A stretch of 64,000 bases of DNA from Occallatibacter riparius (GCF_025264625.1 NZ_CP093313.1:1240001-1304000); one strand, 5' to 3'. Numbered from the stretch's first letter, positions 17,096 through 25,367 are shown. Notes: generated by a model from the sequence alone, not told the origin. Numbers and translations are program-made.

Positions 17096-17490
17096 CCGAT
17101 GCAGCCCTCTCCGACTGTCAGGATAGACTCTAAGACGATCAGCAGGGACTGTCAAGAAATTCTAATAATGATCCTATACTGACGTCGAATGTGTCAGTTC
17201 GATGTGTCTAGTTGAGCTATACCCATCTCTGACGACCACTCGCACCGCGGCGCCGAATCAATAATCCTAGCGGGACGCACGGTCGGGCCGCGGCTCACTG
17301 TCCGGGTGAGTCATGCCACGTCAGTAGCCTGTCTCGCTCGGCGGGCGCAGAATGGGGCCAATAATCTCGATGGCAATAAAACGGTTGACGCACATGTGCG
17401 CCGTTTCGACCGGAAATAAGGCGGTTGACGCTGGTTTCCAGAAAGAGGGCTAGATGTACGGTAGGAAGGCCATCTGGTTGGTGGTGGTCA
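17096..17490. other. Intergenic region upstream of the resolvase, possible recombination site and IS remnant
   Basis: No gene is recognised. Near 17185-17215 the motif TCGA(A)TGTGTC occurs twice in direct orientation beside the resolvase start, where res-type sites are usually found. The right part holds two copies of an AATAARRCGGTTGACGC repeat (17375-17431). Both readings are inferences from position. Confidence 0.4.
17375..17431. repeat. Direct repeats resembling insertion-sequence ends
   Basis: AATAAAACGGTTGACGC at 17375-17391 and AATAAGGCGGTTGACGC at 17415-17431 share 15 of 17 bases and are exactly 40 bases apart. Multiple short direct repeats of this sort occur at the ends of IS21-family elements, but no transposase is present. 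This may be a leftover end of a lost insertion sequence. Assignment is by resemblance only. Confidence 0.4.
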
Positions 17491-18528
17491 TTAAGGTTGG
17501 TTATCTCCTTTTGCGTATTTGGAACATTTCTCGCTTGGTCCCGATGCGGGGCCGGTCGTTACGTTCGTGCAAAATCTAGCCCAATGAGTCTGCCCAAAGA
17601 TGTCCAAATACCATATTTCTCCGTATGCCATAACCCACATCTTGCGGTTCATGAGTCCGATGATTTCCTCAGTTGTAAGTGGATCGGGAGTCGCGTTGCG
17701 AGATATGCCGTATGGGCGAGGCTTAAAGCGCGTCAAATGGGAAACCTCGGTAGTGTCTTGCGGGTAAATAGTGGAGACACTTCCAATAGTCGCGGCTTCA
17801 TGAACGTAGTTCATTTCCGCAGCGTTGGGGGGATCATATCGAGAATAGGCCCACCACCCGTGCGTGTCGCTTGGAATCCGGTAACTGGAGAAATCTATCG
17901 GCACGAAACCTGGGGCGAGATGAGGTTCTATCCCTACTGGAAGGACCTTGACAATGGCTATCCACTGAACCTTCTCTGCAACCGTCTTGCCTATGTTTTT
18001 GAACCTGACTGGCAGGTCGATGGGTTGGCCAGCGGTGAAGTCCCACTTGTTTTCTGGCAACTCGAATTTAAGCCAAGCCCTCTCATCCAAAAGCATTTGA
18101 TTTTGCGCGGTGGCAGCGGACTCCTGAGCGGCTTTAGTAGATTTGACCAACAGTCCCGTTTGCTTTTTGGCTTCCACGAGAGATTTATCCATCGCCTGCC
18201 ATTGCTGCCAAGCGAAATAGGCGTAAATGCTGGCGGAGACCAAAGTGAGGAACGTGATCCCTGTAAGGGTCCATTGAGCCCAGAGATTTTGGCGGTGACG
18301 TCTGTCTTGGTTGGTTTCACTGGACTCATCGGATTGGTTTTTCTGATTGGCAAAATCGTTTATCGCATGCACTACCTCTTCCCGCTGGTTTTTGTCGGAT
18401 TGTTGGCGTGCTATGTACTGATCGGCTATGGCGGAGGAACCCTTTTGAAAAGTTTCTCGCAAAGACACAATTTCAGTTTGGACTGCTGCAATCAGACCTC
18501 TGAGTGATTTCAGGTCGGAAGGGCGCAT
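17491..18528 (-). CDS. Hypothetical single-pass membrane protein
   Basis: The 345-residue protein starts with a coiled-coil-like region (residues 1-75), has one clear transmembrane segment (WTLTGITFLTLVSASIYAYF, about 87-107), a second short helical stretch (LVEAKKQTGLLVKSTKAAQE), and a beta-rich soluble domain beginning ERAWLKFELPE. The layout of TM helix, helical spacer and RAWL domain is common among hypothetical membrane proteins of accessory DNA. Function is unknown. A 360-codon open frame runs on the opposite strand (17425-18507), but this one carries the better protein features. It is the third gene of a minus-strand group with the two genes at 18554-19238. Confidence 0.65.
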   Translation of the reverse strand: MRPSDLKSLRGLIAAVQTEIVSLRETFQKGSSAIADQYIARQQSDKNQREEVVHAINDFANQKNQSDESSETNQDRRHRQNLWAQWTLTGITFLTLVSASIYAYFAWQQWQAMDKSLVEAKKQTGLLVKSTKAAQESAATAQNQMLLDERAWLKFELPENKWDFTAGQPIDLPVRFKNIGKTVAEKVQWIAIVKVLPVGIEPHLAPGFVPIDFSSYRIPSDTHGWWAYSRYDPPNAAEMNYVHEAATIGSVSTIYPQDTTEVSHLTRFKPRPYGISRNATPDPLTTEEIIGLMNRKMWVMAYGEIWYLDIFGQTHWARFCTNVTTGPASGPSEKCSKYAKGDNQP

Positions 18529-18553
18529 AATGGTGAGAGATGAAACACGAATA

Positions 18554-18883
18554 TCACGAAGGCCCGAAGGCTGGCGAGAACTTTACGAAATTAGCAACGT
18601 TCTCGATGTACTCGAGCTCATTCATTCCGTTCCGCGCGCAATCGCGCATCATGTTCAAAACGATCTCAGCCCTGCGGTCCAACACATCGTCCAAGGTTCC
18701 GTTGGCCTGGAGTTTCTTCGTCTCCTCTGGACGGGCCTTCAGCTGCCAGATCTCCGCTTCCCCCCTGATTCCTTGGAAGAGTTCCGTCCTTCGGAGCTCC
18801 TCCAGAGGTTTTCTCGCATTCGCCTGTCTCTCATGGAGCAACTCCTGAATGTGTTCGCATAGTTCTCCGGGATCGTCTGGCAC
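18554..18883 (-). CDS. Small hypothetical protein
   Basis: The 109-residue, charged, helical protein starts at a GTG (VPDDPGELCEHIQELLHERQ) and ends KFSPAFGPS. It overlaps the end of the membrane protein gene at 18831-19238 by 53 bases and ends 25 bases before the next gene, suggesting cotranscription. I do not recognise it, and no catalytic motif is visible. Confidence 0.45.
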   Translation of the reverse strand: MPDDPGELCEHIQELLHERQANARKPLEELRRTELFQGIRGEAEIWQLKARPEETKKLQANGTLDDVLDRRAEIVLNMMRDCARNGMNELEYIENVANFVKFSPAFGPS

Positions 18884-19238
18884 GGATTCTCGTCCGCATC
18901 ACGGCTATCTCGACCTTCACGAAGGCACATACCGCGCGAAAGGACCGGAGGAGGAACTGAGTCGCCAACACTGCAAGGGCGAGCACGGTGAAGCCCAACA
19001 CGGCCTCATAAGCCATAAGCCCGAAATCTATTCTGGCGTTCCAGTCAGAGGCCACCGTTCCAGTAAACCGATCCCAGTGAGGGGGAGCGGCTAAAAACCA
19101 GTGATTGCCAAGGCGGTGGAGAAAGAAGGAGCTTGGAAATTGTTTCGCCCATACGGGCGCCTCAACCCAGGGCGGAAACAGCATCAGCCAAAGACTGAAG
19201 CCCAACGCCAAGATCGCATAGATTCGAAGAGCTTTCAT
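18831..19238 (-). CDS. Hypothetical small membrane protein
   Basis: The 135-residue product begins with a hydrophobic segment (YAILALGFSLWLMLFPPW), has a second one (LGFTVLALAVLATQFLL), and ends in a very basic tail (MRTRIRARRSRRTMR). This suggests two membrane helices with a cytoplasmic basic end. It is the first gene of a three-gene minus-strand group, divergent from the XRE regulator. Function unknown. Confidence 0.5.
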   Translation of the reverse strand: MKALRIYAILALGFSLWLMLFPPWVEAPVWAKQFPSSFFLHRLGNHWFLAAPPHWDRFTGTVASDWNARIDFGLMAYEAVLGFTVLALAVLATQFLLRSFRAVCAFVKVEIAVMRTRIRARRSRRTMRTHSGVAP

Positions 19239-19332
19239 GTGGAGCTGCTCAAGCAGGAATGCAAATCAGTGTACATCAATGTGACTCATAGGGTGTGTAC
19301 TCATCGTCTGAGCGCCGCGATGATGGCACCTG

Positions 19333-19548
19333 ATGCCCGTCGACATCCGGATTCGATTTGGCCGTGCGATTCGCCGCATACGCGAAGAGCTGGAAATCAA
19401 TCAGGAGGAGGCGGCAGATCGTTGCGGGCTTCATCGCACGTACTACAGCGGCATCGAAAGAGGCGTCCGGAACGTCTCGCTGCTTAATATCGAGCGGATA
19501 TCAAAAGGTCTCAAGACCAGCCTGCCTGACCTGTTTAATCGAATGTGA
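19333..19548 (+). CDS. XRE-family regulator, C-protein-like
   Basis: The 71-residue protein is essentially a single Cro/C1-type helix-turn-helix (RRIREELEINQEEAADRCGL, then GIERGVRNVSLLNIERISK and LKTSLPDLF). The size and the SLPDLF end match controller proteins of restriction-modification systems. A decayed hsdM start follows 44 bases downstream, supporting that origin. The upstream gap contains ACTCAT twice about 17 bases apart and GTGTAC-type repeats (19268-19302), possibly its operator; that is inference. The regulator itself looks intact. Confidence 0.8.
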   Translation: MPVDIRIRFGRAIRRIREELEINQEEAADRCGLHRTYYSGIERGVRNVSLLNIERISKGLKTSLPDLFNRM

Positions 19549-19592
19549 GTCTCACAGGATTGCGTTTATCATAAGGTTTCCACCCAATCACC

Positions 19593-19827
19593 ATGTTTGA
19601 ACAGGTCCTAAAGAAGATCGACGACGCCCTCTGGAATCAGGCCGGTTGCATCACTTAACTCGACTACACCTAGCCCTCCTGCCCGCTGTTCCTCAAAGTA
19701 CCTCGACAACCTGGAAGAAGATAAAAAGGCTGTTTGCGCCCTTGAGGGATGCAAGTACGACTACATCCTGGAGCCGAAGCAATCCGACTCAAAGCTGGAT
19801 TTAGCAACTCAGACGAAGAACCTTTAG
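19593..19827 (+). pseudogene. Remnant of type I restriction-modification methyltransferase gene hsdM
   Basis: Translation from the ATG at 19593 gives FEQVLKKIDDALWNQAGCIT, a stop, LDYT, a stop, PSCPLFL, then after a frameshift KYLDNLEEDKKAVCALEG and CKYDYILEP. This follows the conserved start of HsdM (N6-adenine methylase N-terminal helical domain). Two in-frame stops, a frameshift and loss of everything after about 75 codons show it is dead. It ends where the opposite-strand KAP gene ends. It indicates that a type I restriction system once stood here. Confidence 0.75.
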
Positions 19828-22800
19828 AAAGTGAAGCACTCAACGCGCTTTAGCCATTTCTCCAAGAGCGAAGAAGTGAATTGTTCGCCGGCATCGGCCA
19901 CGAGGTGGTTATACAAATCGCAGAATGCCGCCCAAGAGCGGTTGCCCTCTCCCAGCTTCGAGGAGGCAGAGACGGTGTCGGATGGTTTCAGCGATCGCAG
20001 ATGTCGAAACCACTCCCGGGCAACAGAGGGCTGCCCGGCGGCTACTGAGAGCAATAGCATGGCTATCTGAAATTCCTGACGCCCGCCGGGTTGTTTTCGA
20101 AAGGAATCCCATTCCGCATCAGAGAGACCGGCACGTACAAGCCTGTAGGTGTTGAGGAAGCGTGTGGCGCCGCGAGGAGTCTGGATGAGGGCGGAATAGT
20201 TCTGCAGAGCCTCGCGTTCCCAGGAATGGAGTGGCACGCTGCCGACCAGTTGAACGTGTGGCTGCGTATCGACTGCCGCGGGAGACTCGGCCGGAGGAGG
20301 TTTGGGCGATGATAAGGCCATTTCTTCGACTGCGGGAGCCGGCTGCACGGGGGACTCCTCCTGCCCTGAGGAGGGCGACTGCACTGCCAGCTTGGGCCCG
20401 AACGAGAGGTCAACATTCGGTATTTCGGTTTCGTTGAGACCAGATTCGTTGGGCGGTTCGGTGAGTTTAGAGATGAGTTGCTCAAATCCCACTGGGGTCA
20501 TCGCAGGCAGGTGAACCGGGATGTGGAAGATCTTCTCGAGGTAATCGAGCGGGGTGGCGACAAGCTCATCGGCGCGGATGCGGTTTCCTTCACCCGCTCC
20601 ATGCTCATCAGGCGGAGTGAGGAGCCCTTTGAAGCGGATGCGCAAGCTCTGCTTGAGACAACGCTGATCGACGCCGACCACGACGGCGAACAGAGGATAG
20701 GCGAGCAAGAGATGGACAGCTTGGAGAACGTCGACGACGTTCTCCGGCTGACACCGATCGAGGTCATCAATGAAGAGCACCACGCGATTGACCGAAAGGT
20801 GAAGGCCCTTCAGGTCATCAGCCTGATCGGGGGAGTTGGCGATCCTCGCGGAGAGGGCTTCCGCATCAGTAAAGATATCGCTGAGGGTTTGAAAATCTCG
20901 GCGCGCGAGGCTCACGAGGCCAAGCTGGCCCCGATAGTCGGAGGACTTGGCGCGCGCCTCGATGTAGCTGATCAACTGACGCTCGGGCCGCATCTCGTTC
21001 AAAGCCGAGGCTAGCAGCTTCTCGCGCGCTTCAGCCCGTTCCAGTGTTGCCTGTGCGGTAGCCGCGTCCGCCTCCGCCTGGGCGATGGTGCCTTTCAGGG
21101 TCAGGATCTGAGGGTCGTTGTTGCTGGCATGTTCGGCCTTGTTCTGCCATGCCTCCAGTTCCTTAAGTCGATTGCGTATCCACCGCATTGCGGGGGTGAG
21201 CCAGCCAAGAAATGCTGAGACCGCCAATATCACGGCTTTTACCCACATCGATAAGTGGCCCAACGCGTTGTGAAACCATGAGGCGTGGATGAGCATTGGC
21301 AGGAGAAAGCGCATGAGTAGGACAGCCGCGAGCATACCGACCAACCATGTGAATCGTCGCGTCATACCTTGTGGAGCCGTGGCGCGCCGCCACAGTTCGC
21401 GGGCCGATCCAAGGGTGGAGCTTAGCTCTTGCCGCTTCTTACGAACATCTTCGAGGGTCGCCTCCGCGGCTGGCTTCCCGAGAAGGTCAGACAACTCTTC
21501 GGTATCGGAAGAGGCAAGATCCGGGAGGGCGGCCCGGAAGCCCTCAATCGCACTTTTCAACTTCTGCTTGGCCGTTGTGCCTTGATCTTCCGCGGACTTG
21601 AGTGCGCCGCGGGCGAGGCGCACTTCGGCCTCGGCATTACGCAGTTCTTCGCGCGCTAGAGCGGTGACACCGCCGGCTTCCTTTAGCTGCGCCTGAAGCA
21701 CCTCGAACTCTTTGTCCTTGGGGCGGATGTGCTCGAAGAGTTTGTCGAAAATTTCGGTCACGAGACTTGCCCACAGGTTGGCGTCGCTATAGTGCCAGGC
21801 GTTGAAGTAGATAGGAACGACGTTTTGGCACCATTTTTCCTGGCTCAGCAAACTCTGCGAGGATCCGCTCTTGGGAGGCGGCGGGGCGAGCATCTTGATA
21901 TGGCGATCCATCAAATTCATGAAGTGGCTTTTCCCGCTTCCCCAGTTTCCAAAGAGGCCGATGGCGAGCGGCAGGCGAGTTTCGCGCAGGACGATCAACT
22001 CAGCGAGGGTATGGGCAAGATCGTCGACGCCGAGTTCGTCGGAGACAGGAGTATCGCCACCGACGCCGCAAAACTCGGAATTGTATCCAGGGGTTCCCGG
22101 GATGAACTGGTCGATCGAACTGGCCTGCAGCTTGATTTCGGCCTGAGCAAACGACTGGTCGGCCTGCTTTGGTGCTTCAACATCGATAGGCTGGACTGGA
22201 GGCGGTGACGGAACCTCATCCGCCACGGGTATTGAAGGCGTCCCGATTCTTGCTGTAAGCCCAAATATCTGTAGCCATGCTGCCTCGTTCGAGGAATTCA
22301 CGTTCGAGCCAAGGAAATTGAGGAATTCTTGGGACAATTCGGAGGCATCGATACCTTGCTTTCGAAGGAATTGGCGGGCACCGGGAACGCCCCTCGCGGA
22401 CGGAGCTGCGAGGAGTGCGGCGAAAAGGTGCCGGGGAGCGACTCTTGCATCACTCACTTCTACACGTCGGGCGATTTCAGCGGAGAAGTCTATTATGGAA
22501 CGGGCATTGCGGCTGAACTTTCCGGGGATACCCTCCAGAGTTTCACCCGAGGAGCTCTTTGTCGGTTTCCTGAGGAACTGCGCGAAGAGGTCACGGTAGT
22601 TTGCGTTGCGACCAAGTACAGCCCGAACCCACCATGTGGTTTCGCGGTTATCGTCAGCCGTTTCTGCGAACGCGAACAAAATGCAACTCGAGCTAACAGA
22701 TTCGCCCCCCCGCTCGAGCGCCAGCGACTGAGCCTTCTCCAATATTGACCGGCACCGGGGTGTCAGGCGGACCCTGATTTGGCGCCCGGTTTCTCCTGAC

Positions 22801-23012
22801 GTCACGTTGGAGGAGGAGGCATATGCGACATTGCTTTCTTTGGGCGGGCCATCGGTCTGAGTTTTCGGGATAGCAACCGACGAATCCTGGCTGTTGCTTT
22901 CAGCCGGCGCGTCGCTGGAGGAGGAACTCCAATTTCCAAGAGATGGCACCGTGTTGCCGCTCTCCACTGACGACGATTCAGGATCAGTAGACTTGGGAGG
23001 TGTCGTGGCCAT
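19824..23012 (-). CDS. ClpN-KAP P-loop NTPase, membrane-anchored
   Basis: The product of about 1062 residues starts at the ATG at 23012 (MATTPPKSTDPES). A Ser-rich linker precedes a Clp N-terminal-type double repeat (about residues 73-238: RQIRVRLTPRCRSILEKAQS, APRHLFAALLAAP). A KAP-family P-loop NTPase follows, with Walker A GLFGNWGSGKS (about 352-362), the NAWHYSDANLW motif, and Walker B RVVLFIDDLDRCQP (about 743-756). Two transmembrane helices (LVGMLAAVLLMRFLLPMLI; KAVILAVSAFLGWL, about 555-610) interrupt the NTPase, as is usual in KAP proteins. Coiled coils flank them. KAP NTPases are frequent in defence islands and on plasmids. The restriction-modification debris next door supports a defence-type context, but the function is unproven. 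Confidence 0.85.
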   Translation of the reverse strand: MATTPPKSTDPESSSVESGNTVPSLGNWSSSSSDAPAESNSQDSSVAIPKTQTDGPPKESNVAYASSSNVTSGETGRQIRVRLTPRCRSILEKAQSLALERGGESVSSSCILFAFAETADDNRETTWWVRAVLGRNANYRDLFAQFLRKPTKSSSGETLEGIPGKFSRNARSIIDFSAEIARRVEVSDARVAPRHLFAALLAAPSARGVPGARQFLRKQGIDASELSQEFLNFLGSNVNSSNEAAWLQIFGLTARIGTPSIPVADEVPSPPPVQPIDVEAPKQADQSFAQAEIKLQASSIDQFIPGTPGYNSEFCGVGGDTPVSDELGVDDLAHTLAELIVLRETRLPLAIGLFGNWGSGKSHFMNLMDRHIKMLAPPPPKSGSSQSLLSQEKWCQNVVPIYFNAWHYSDANLWASLVTEIFDKLFEHIRPKDKEFEVLQAQLKEAGGVTALAREELRNAEAEVRLARGALKSAEDQGTTAKQKLKSAIEGFRAALPDLASSDTEELSDLLGKPAAEATLEDVRKKRQELSSTLGSARELWRRATAPQGMTRRFTWLVGMLAAVLLMRFLLPMLIHASWFHNALGHLSMWVKAVILAVSAFLGWLTPAMRWIRNRLKELEAWQNKAEHASNNDPQILTLKGTIAQAEADAATAQATLERAEAREKLLASALNEMRPERQLISYIEARAKSSDYRGQLGLVSLARRDFQTLSDIFTDAEALSARIANSPDQADDLKGLHLSVNRVVLFIDDLDRCQPENVVDVLQAVHLLLAYPLFAVVVGVDQRCLKQSLRIRFKGLLTPPDEHGAGEGNRIRADELVATPLDYLEKIFHIPVHLPAMTPVGFEQLISKLTEPPNESGLNETEIPNVDLSFGPKLAVQSPSSGQEESPVQPAPAVEEMALSSPKPPPAESPAAVDTQPHVQLVGSVPLHSWEREALQNYSALIQTPRGATRFLNTYRLVRAGLSDAEWDSFRKQPGGRQEFQIAMLLLSVAAGQPSVAREWFRHLRSLKPSDTVSASSKLGEGNRSWAAFCDLYNHLVADAGEQFTSSLLEKWLKRVECFTF

Positions 23013-23259
23013 GACGTGGATGATATGCGGAGTTTGTGAACTATCCCAGTCCAAATTTCGTGGCAACCACGCACGCGCCGGAATCCTGCGGTCTGGGCAA
23101 AGCTGACGAGTTCCACAGCCATGGCGGTCAGGATTGTTGACCGGCATCGGCATGTTGTTGATTGCGGCCCAGCCAGGTTCGAGGCACCCGTTCCGTGGCG
23201 GGCCCCTGTGGTTCCGGTCATTTCAGGGGGCGCGTTACCGAGGCGGGGCTTTTGGTGAG

Positions 23260-23612
23260 CCTTCGCCAACGCGAACGTCAATCTTCGTGAACTGGACCCG
23301 TCAGCTGCGGGAACTTCGGTCCACCCGCGCAACGCTATCGCGAAGACGCTGGGCCGCAATCGCCGGACTGTGGTGAAGTTCCTGAGCAAACCAGAAGTTC
23401 GCGAACAGGTGGGCATTCAGCGCGAGGAGTTGGCAGGCATGTTCGATCAGGTCGCACACCGGAGCCTCACCTCCATTACCGATGAGGACATCAAGAAGAG
23501 CAGCCTCCAACAAAAGACCATCGCCGCTGGAATCTGCGTCGATAAAACCGCTTTGCTGCGCGGGGGAACCGCCAGCGGTCAGCAGCTCCGCGCACCCCGG
23601 TCTGAAAGCTAG
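23260..23612 (+). CDS. Small HTH protein, phage-type, possibly truncated
   Basis: The open frame reads NLRELDPSAAGTSVHPRNAI, then AKTLGRNRRTVVKFLSKPEV (a helix-turn-helix), VREQVGIQREELAGMFDQVA and LTSITDEDIKKSSLQQKTIA, ending GICVDKTALLRGG plus a short tail. This order of HTH, helical region and 'LQQK..AAGI..DK..LLRG' resembles small DNA-binding proteins of phages and integrated elements, some related to terminase small subunits. No ATG lies near the N-terminus; the first GTG in frame (23370) falls inside the HTH. It may be 5'-truncated or use an unusual start. Confidence 0.45.
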
Positions 23613-23798
23613 TGCGGCGCCGTCGAGAGGGTCGTTTCGTGTAGTGCGGTGCAAGCGATCATAAACATCATGGTCGCAGCCATTCCTGACTCGACCGAAG
23701 GCTCATCGTTATTCTTGAGACAGACGGCAGAATTAAATGGGGATTAATGGCCTGCACCAGAGTCCACCCGAACCGCACTGGGCTGAAATGTGCGGCTT

Positions 23799-24033
23799 TC
23801 AGAGAGCCTCAATGCACCTCGGGTCATTATTTCTCACGTTCCCAACCCGCGCACAGACCTTCCATGCTGTCATCTCATCCGCGCTGTACGGCCGCAGCAG
23901 GTCAACAGTTGGGCGCGATGTTCCCCGGATCCAGCCATCTCTGGTACTCCTCTGGTAGCAGGATTACCGGCATGCTGTTGTGCAAGAGCTCCATCAGTTC
24001 GTTCGGATCAGTGGTGACGATGGTGTAGATGCC
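23799..24033 (-). pseudogene. Fragment of a second SRAP gene
   Basis: The minus strand reads IYTIVTTDPNELMELLHNSM, then PVILLPEEYQRWLDPG, shifts frame near 23909, and continues VDLLRPYSADEMTAWKVCAR, VGNVRNNDPRCIEAL to a stop at 23799. It is clearly homologous to the SRAP 3' exon at 13050-13403, including the conserved His region. The 5' two thirds of the gene, including Cys2, is missing. It lies about 180 bases from the tRNA-Glu scar, so it may be debris from an earlier integration or recombination. Confidence 0.85.
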
Positions 24034-24214
24034 GGCCCACCTCGGCCACACTGCACATCGCGATCGGGTAACGCTGTGGTAACGATCGAACTGAAAAGCC
24101 CGGCAAAACCCATGCACGTCTATGCAAAGGTTGAATCCATTGAATCTACGTAACTTCATTGAGCTTTTCCGAAGCAATGCAAACGCTTCCAAAACGCGCC
24201 TAATCCTCTCGAAA

Positions 24215-24262
24215 TGCCCTTTCACGGCGATAACACGGGTTCAAATCCCGTCGGGGACGCCA
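24215..24262 (+). other. 3' part of tRNA-Glu (anticodon loop to CCA): element attachment-site scar
   Basis: From 24216 the sequence matches the 3' half of bacterial tRNA-Glu: anticodon arm GCC-CTTTCAC-GGC with anticodon TTC (24221-24223), a variable region, the T arm ACGGG-TTCAAAT-CCCGT, the acceptor strand CGGGGAC, then GCCA with encoded CCA ending at 24262. There is no matching 5' half upstream; homology breaks at the anticodon stem. Tyrosine integrases commonly recombine at that point, leaving such a 3' copy at the far end of an element. The complete tRNA-Glu should lie to the left, beyond the window. No tyrosine integrase is seen here. Confidence 0.8.
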
Positions 24263-24600
24263 AATCAGTCCAACAACTTAGCCATTGTGGGTTTCTCGCC
24301 ATGTGCGCGAGCGTGACGCTATCGTGACATTTCGCGTCGTGGTGGGCGATCTTCCGCATTGGTGCGATCCGCTCAGGTGGGAGAATCGGGCGCATGGAAA
24401 AGGAGCATAGGAGCGCGCCTCTTGTACACCCTCGCACCGGAGGAAACCGTCGGAAAGCTGTCTGATCTCGTTGCTCGGGAGTGCAACGAAGAACGACAAA
24501 TCATACGAGCGGCGGCAACTTTTGGGGCATCGCGTTTGCAGTCGCAGCCGGACGATTCAGATTTGGTCGTTTTAGGTTGAATCTTCTTGTCTTAAAGCGT
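24263..24600. other. Intergenic region after the tRNA scar
   Basis: No recognised gene. Short open frames exist on both strands, but none has a credible start with family features. A minus frame ending SPTGFEPVLSP is a typical artefact of reading through a tRNA sequence. Confidence 0.4.
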
Positions 24601-25221
24601 TCACCGCGTCAGCGATCCAGTTCCAGCCTCAACCCACTTTCTCACTCCGGAATCGTAGCGCTTCACCACTCTGGCGGGACTCCCCGCTACCACAGAGTAA
24701 TCAGGCGCATCTCGCGTTACGACCGAGGCCGCGCCTACGATGCAATACTTACCCAGCTTTACCCCCGGTAAGATGATCGAGTGCATGCCAATGAAGCAGT
24801 CGTCTCCGATCTCCACGGGCCTGTCTACCAGTTCCACGCGGTTGCCAATCTTGCGTGGATCACCCACGTCCTCATACTCGTGATTCACGTCTACAATGAC
24901 GCAGCCCCCGGTGATGGTGACCCGCTTCCCGATGGTCATTCGTGAGCGGCATATGATGTGCACGTTCTGTTCAATATTGGTATGGTCCCCGATGGTCAGG
25001 CACGGATCCGCGCAGTCTGGTGTCCGGATGCATTCGATTCTGGCGCCGTTGCGAATCAGAACCCGCTTGCCGACGGAGGCGAACTCGGTATTCAAGAGCA
25101 GCATCGGCTTGATGATGCGACTCCCCCTCCCGACAGATCGGAACATAGACTGATACCGCAGTACTGTCCAGATGCGCTGCCACAGGCATGAAGCTCGATA
25201 GAGCCGCACACTCAAGGTCAT
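24601..25221 (-). CDS. Hexapeptide-repeat acetyltransferase (WcaF/maltose O-acetyltransferase-like)
   Basis: From the ATG at 25221 (GGGAG about eight bases upstream) the protein has 206 residues. It is a left-handed beta-helix acyltransferase with hexapeptide turns (LTIGDHTNIEQNVHI, MTIGKRVTITGGCVIVDVNH, VEIGDDCFIGMHSIILPGVK, LGKYCIVGAASVVTRDAPDY) and the typical end SVVAGSPARVVKRY. It probably transfers an acetyl group to a sugar of a surface polysaccharide. Its start overlaps the stop of a short upstream open frame in an ATGA arrangement, so it was once, or still is, part of an operon. Confidence 0.85.
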   Translation of the reverse strand: MTLSVRLYRASCLWQRIWTVLRYQSMFRSVGRGSRIIKPMLLLNTEFASVGKRVLIRNGARIECIRTPDCADPCLTIGDHTNIEQNVHIICRSRMTIGKRVTITGGCVIVDVNHEYEDVGDPRKIGNRVELVDRPVEIGDDCFIGMHSIILPGVKLGKYCIVGAASVVTRDAPDYSVVAGSPARVVKRYDSGVRKWVEAGTGSLTR

Positions 25222-25367
25222 TGGAAGCGCTCCCGTTTCCAGTCCCATAGCCCAATCTTGCCGCAGATCTCTTTGATAACGTGAGCGTTCACGCCGCACG
25301 GATCCTTCAGATGGAACGCCATCGACTTGGGCACCGTCCCGGACATCTCGATAACTCCAAGCAGCAT
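25218..25367 (-). pseudogene. Short open frame, probably the 3' remnant of a gene upstream of the acetyltransferase
   Basis: A 49-codon frame (MLLGVIEMSGTVPKSMAFHL, then KDPCGVNAHVIKEICGKIGL) ends by ATGA overlap with the acetyltransferase start. A stop lies just upstream of it in the same frame. The tight coupling and protein-like composition suggest the last piece of a truncated gene. I do not recognise the family. Confidence 0.35.

Noticed and set aside
17425..18507. A 360-codon open frame on the plus strand opposite the hypothetical membrane protein
   Set aside because: The minus frame has a coiled coil, a clear membrane helix and a conserved-looking soluble domain; the plus frame has no recognisable feature and no ribosome-binding site.
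24222..24437. A minus-strand frame ending SPTGFEPVLSP
   Set aside because: This ending is a known artefact of translating the complement of tRNA 3' ends.
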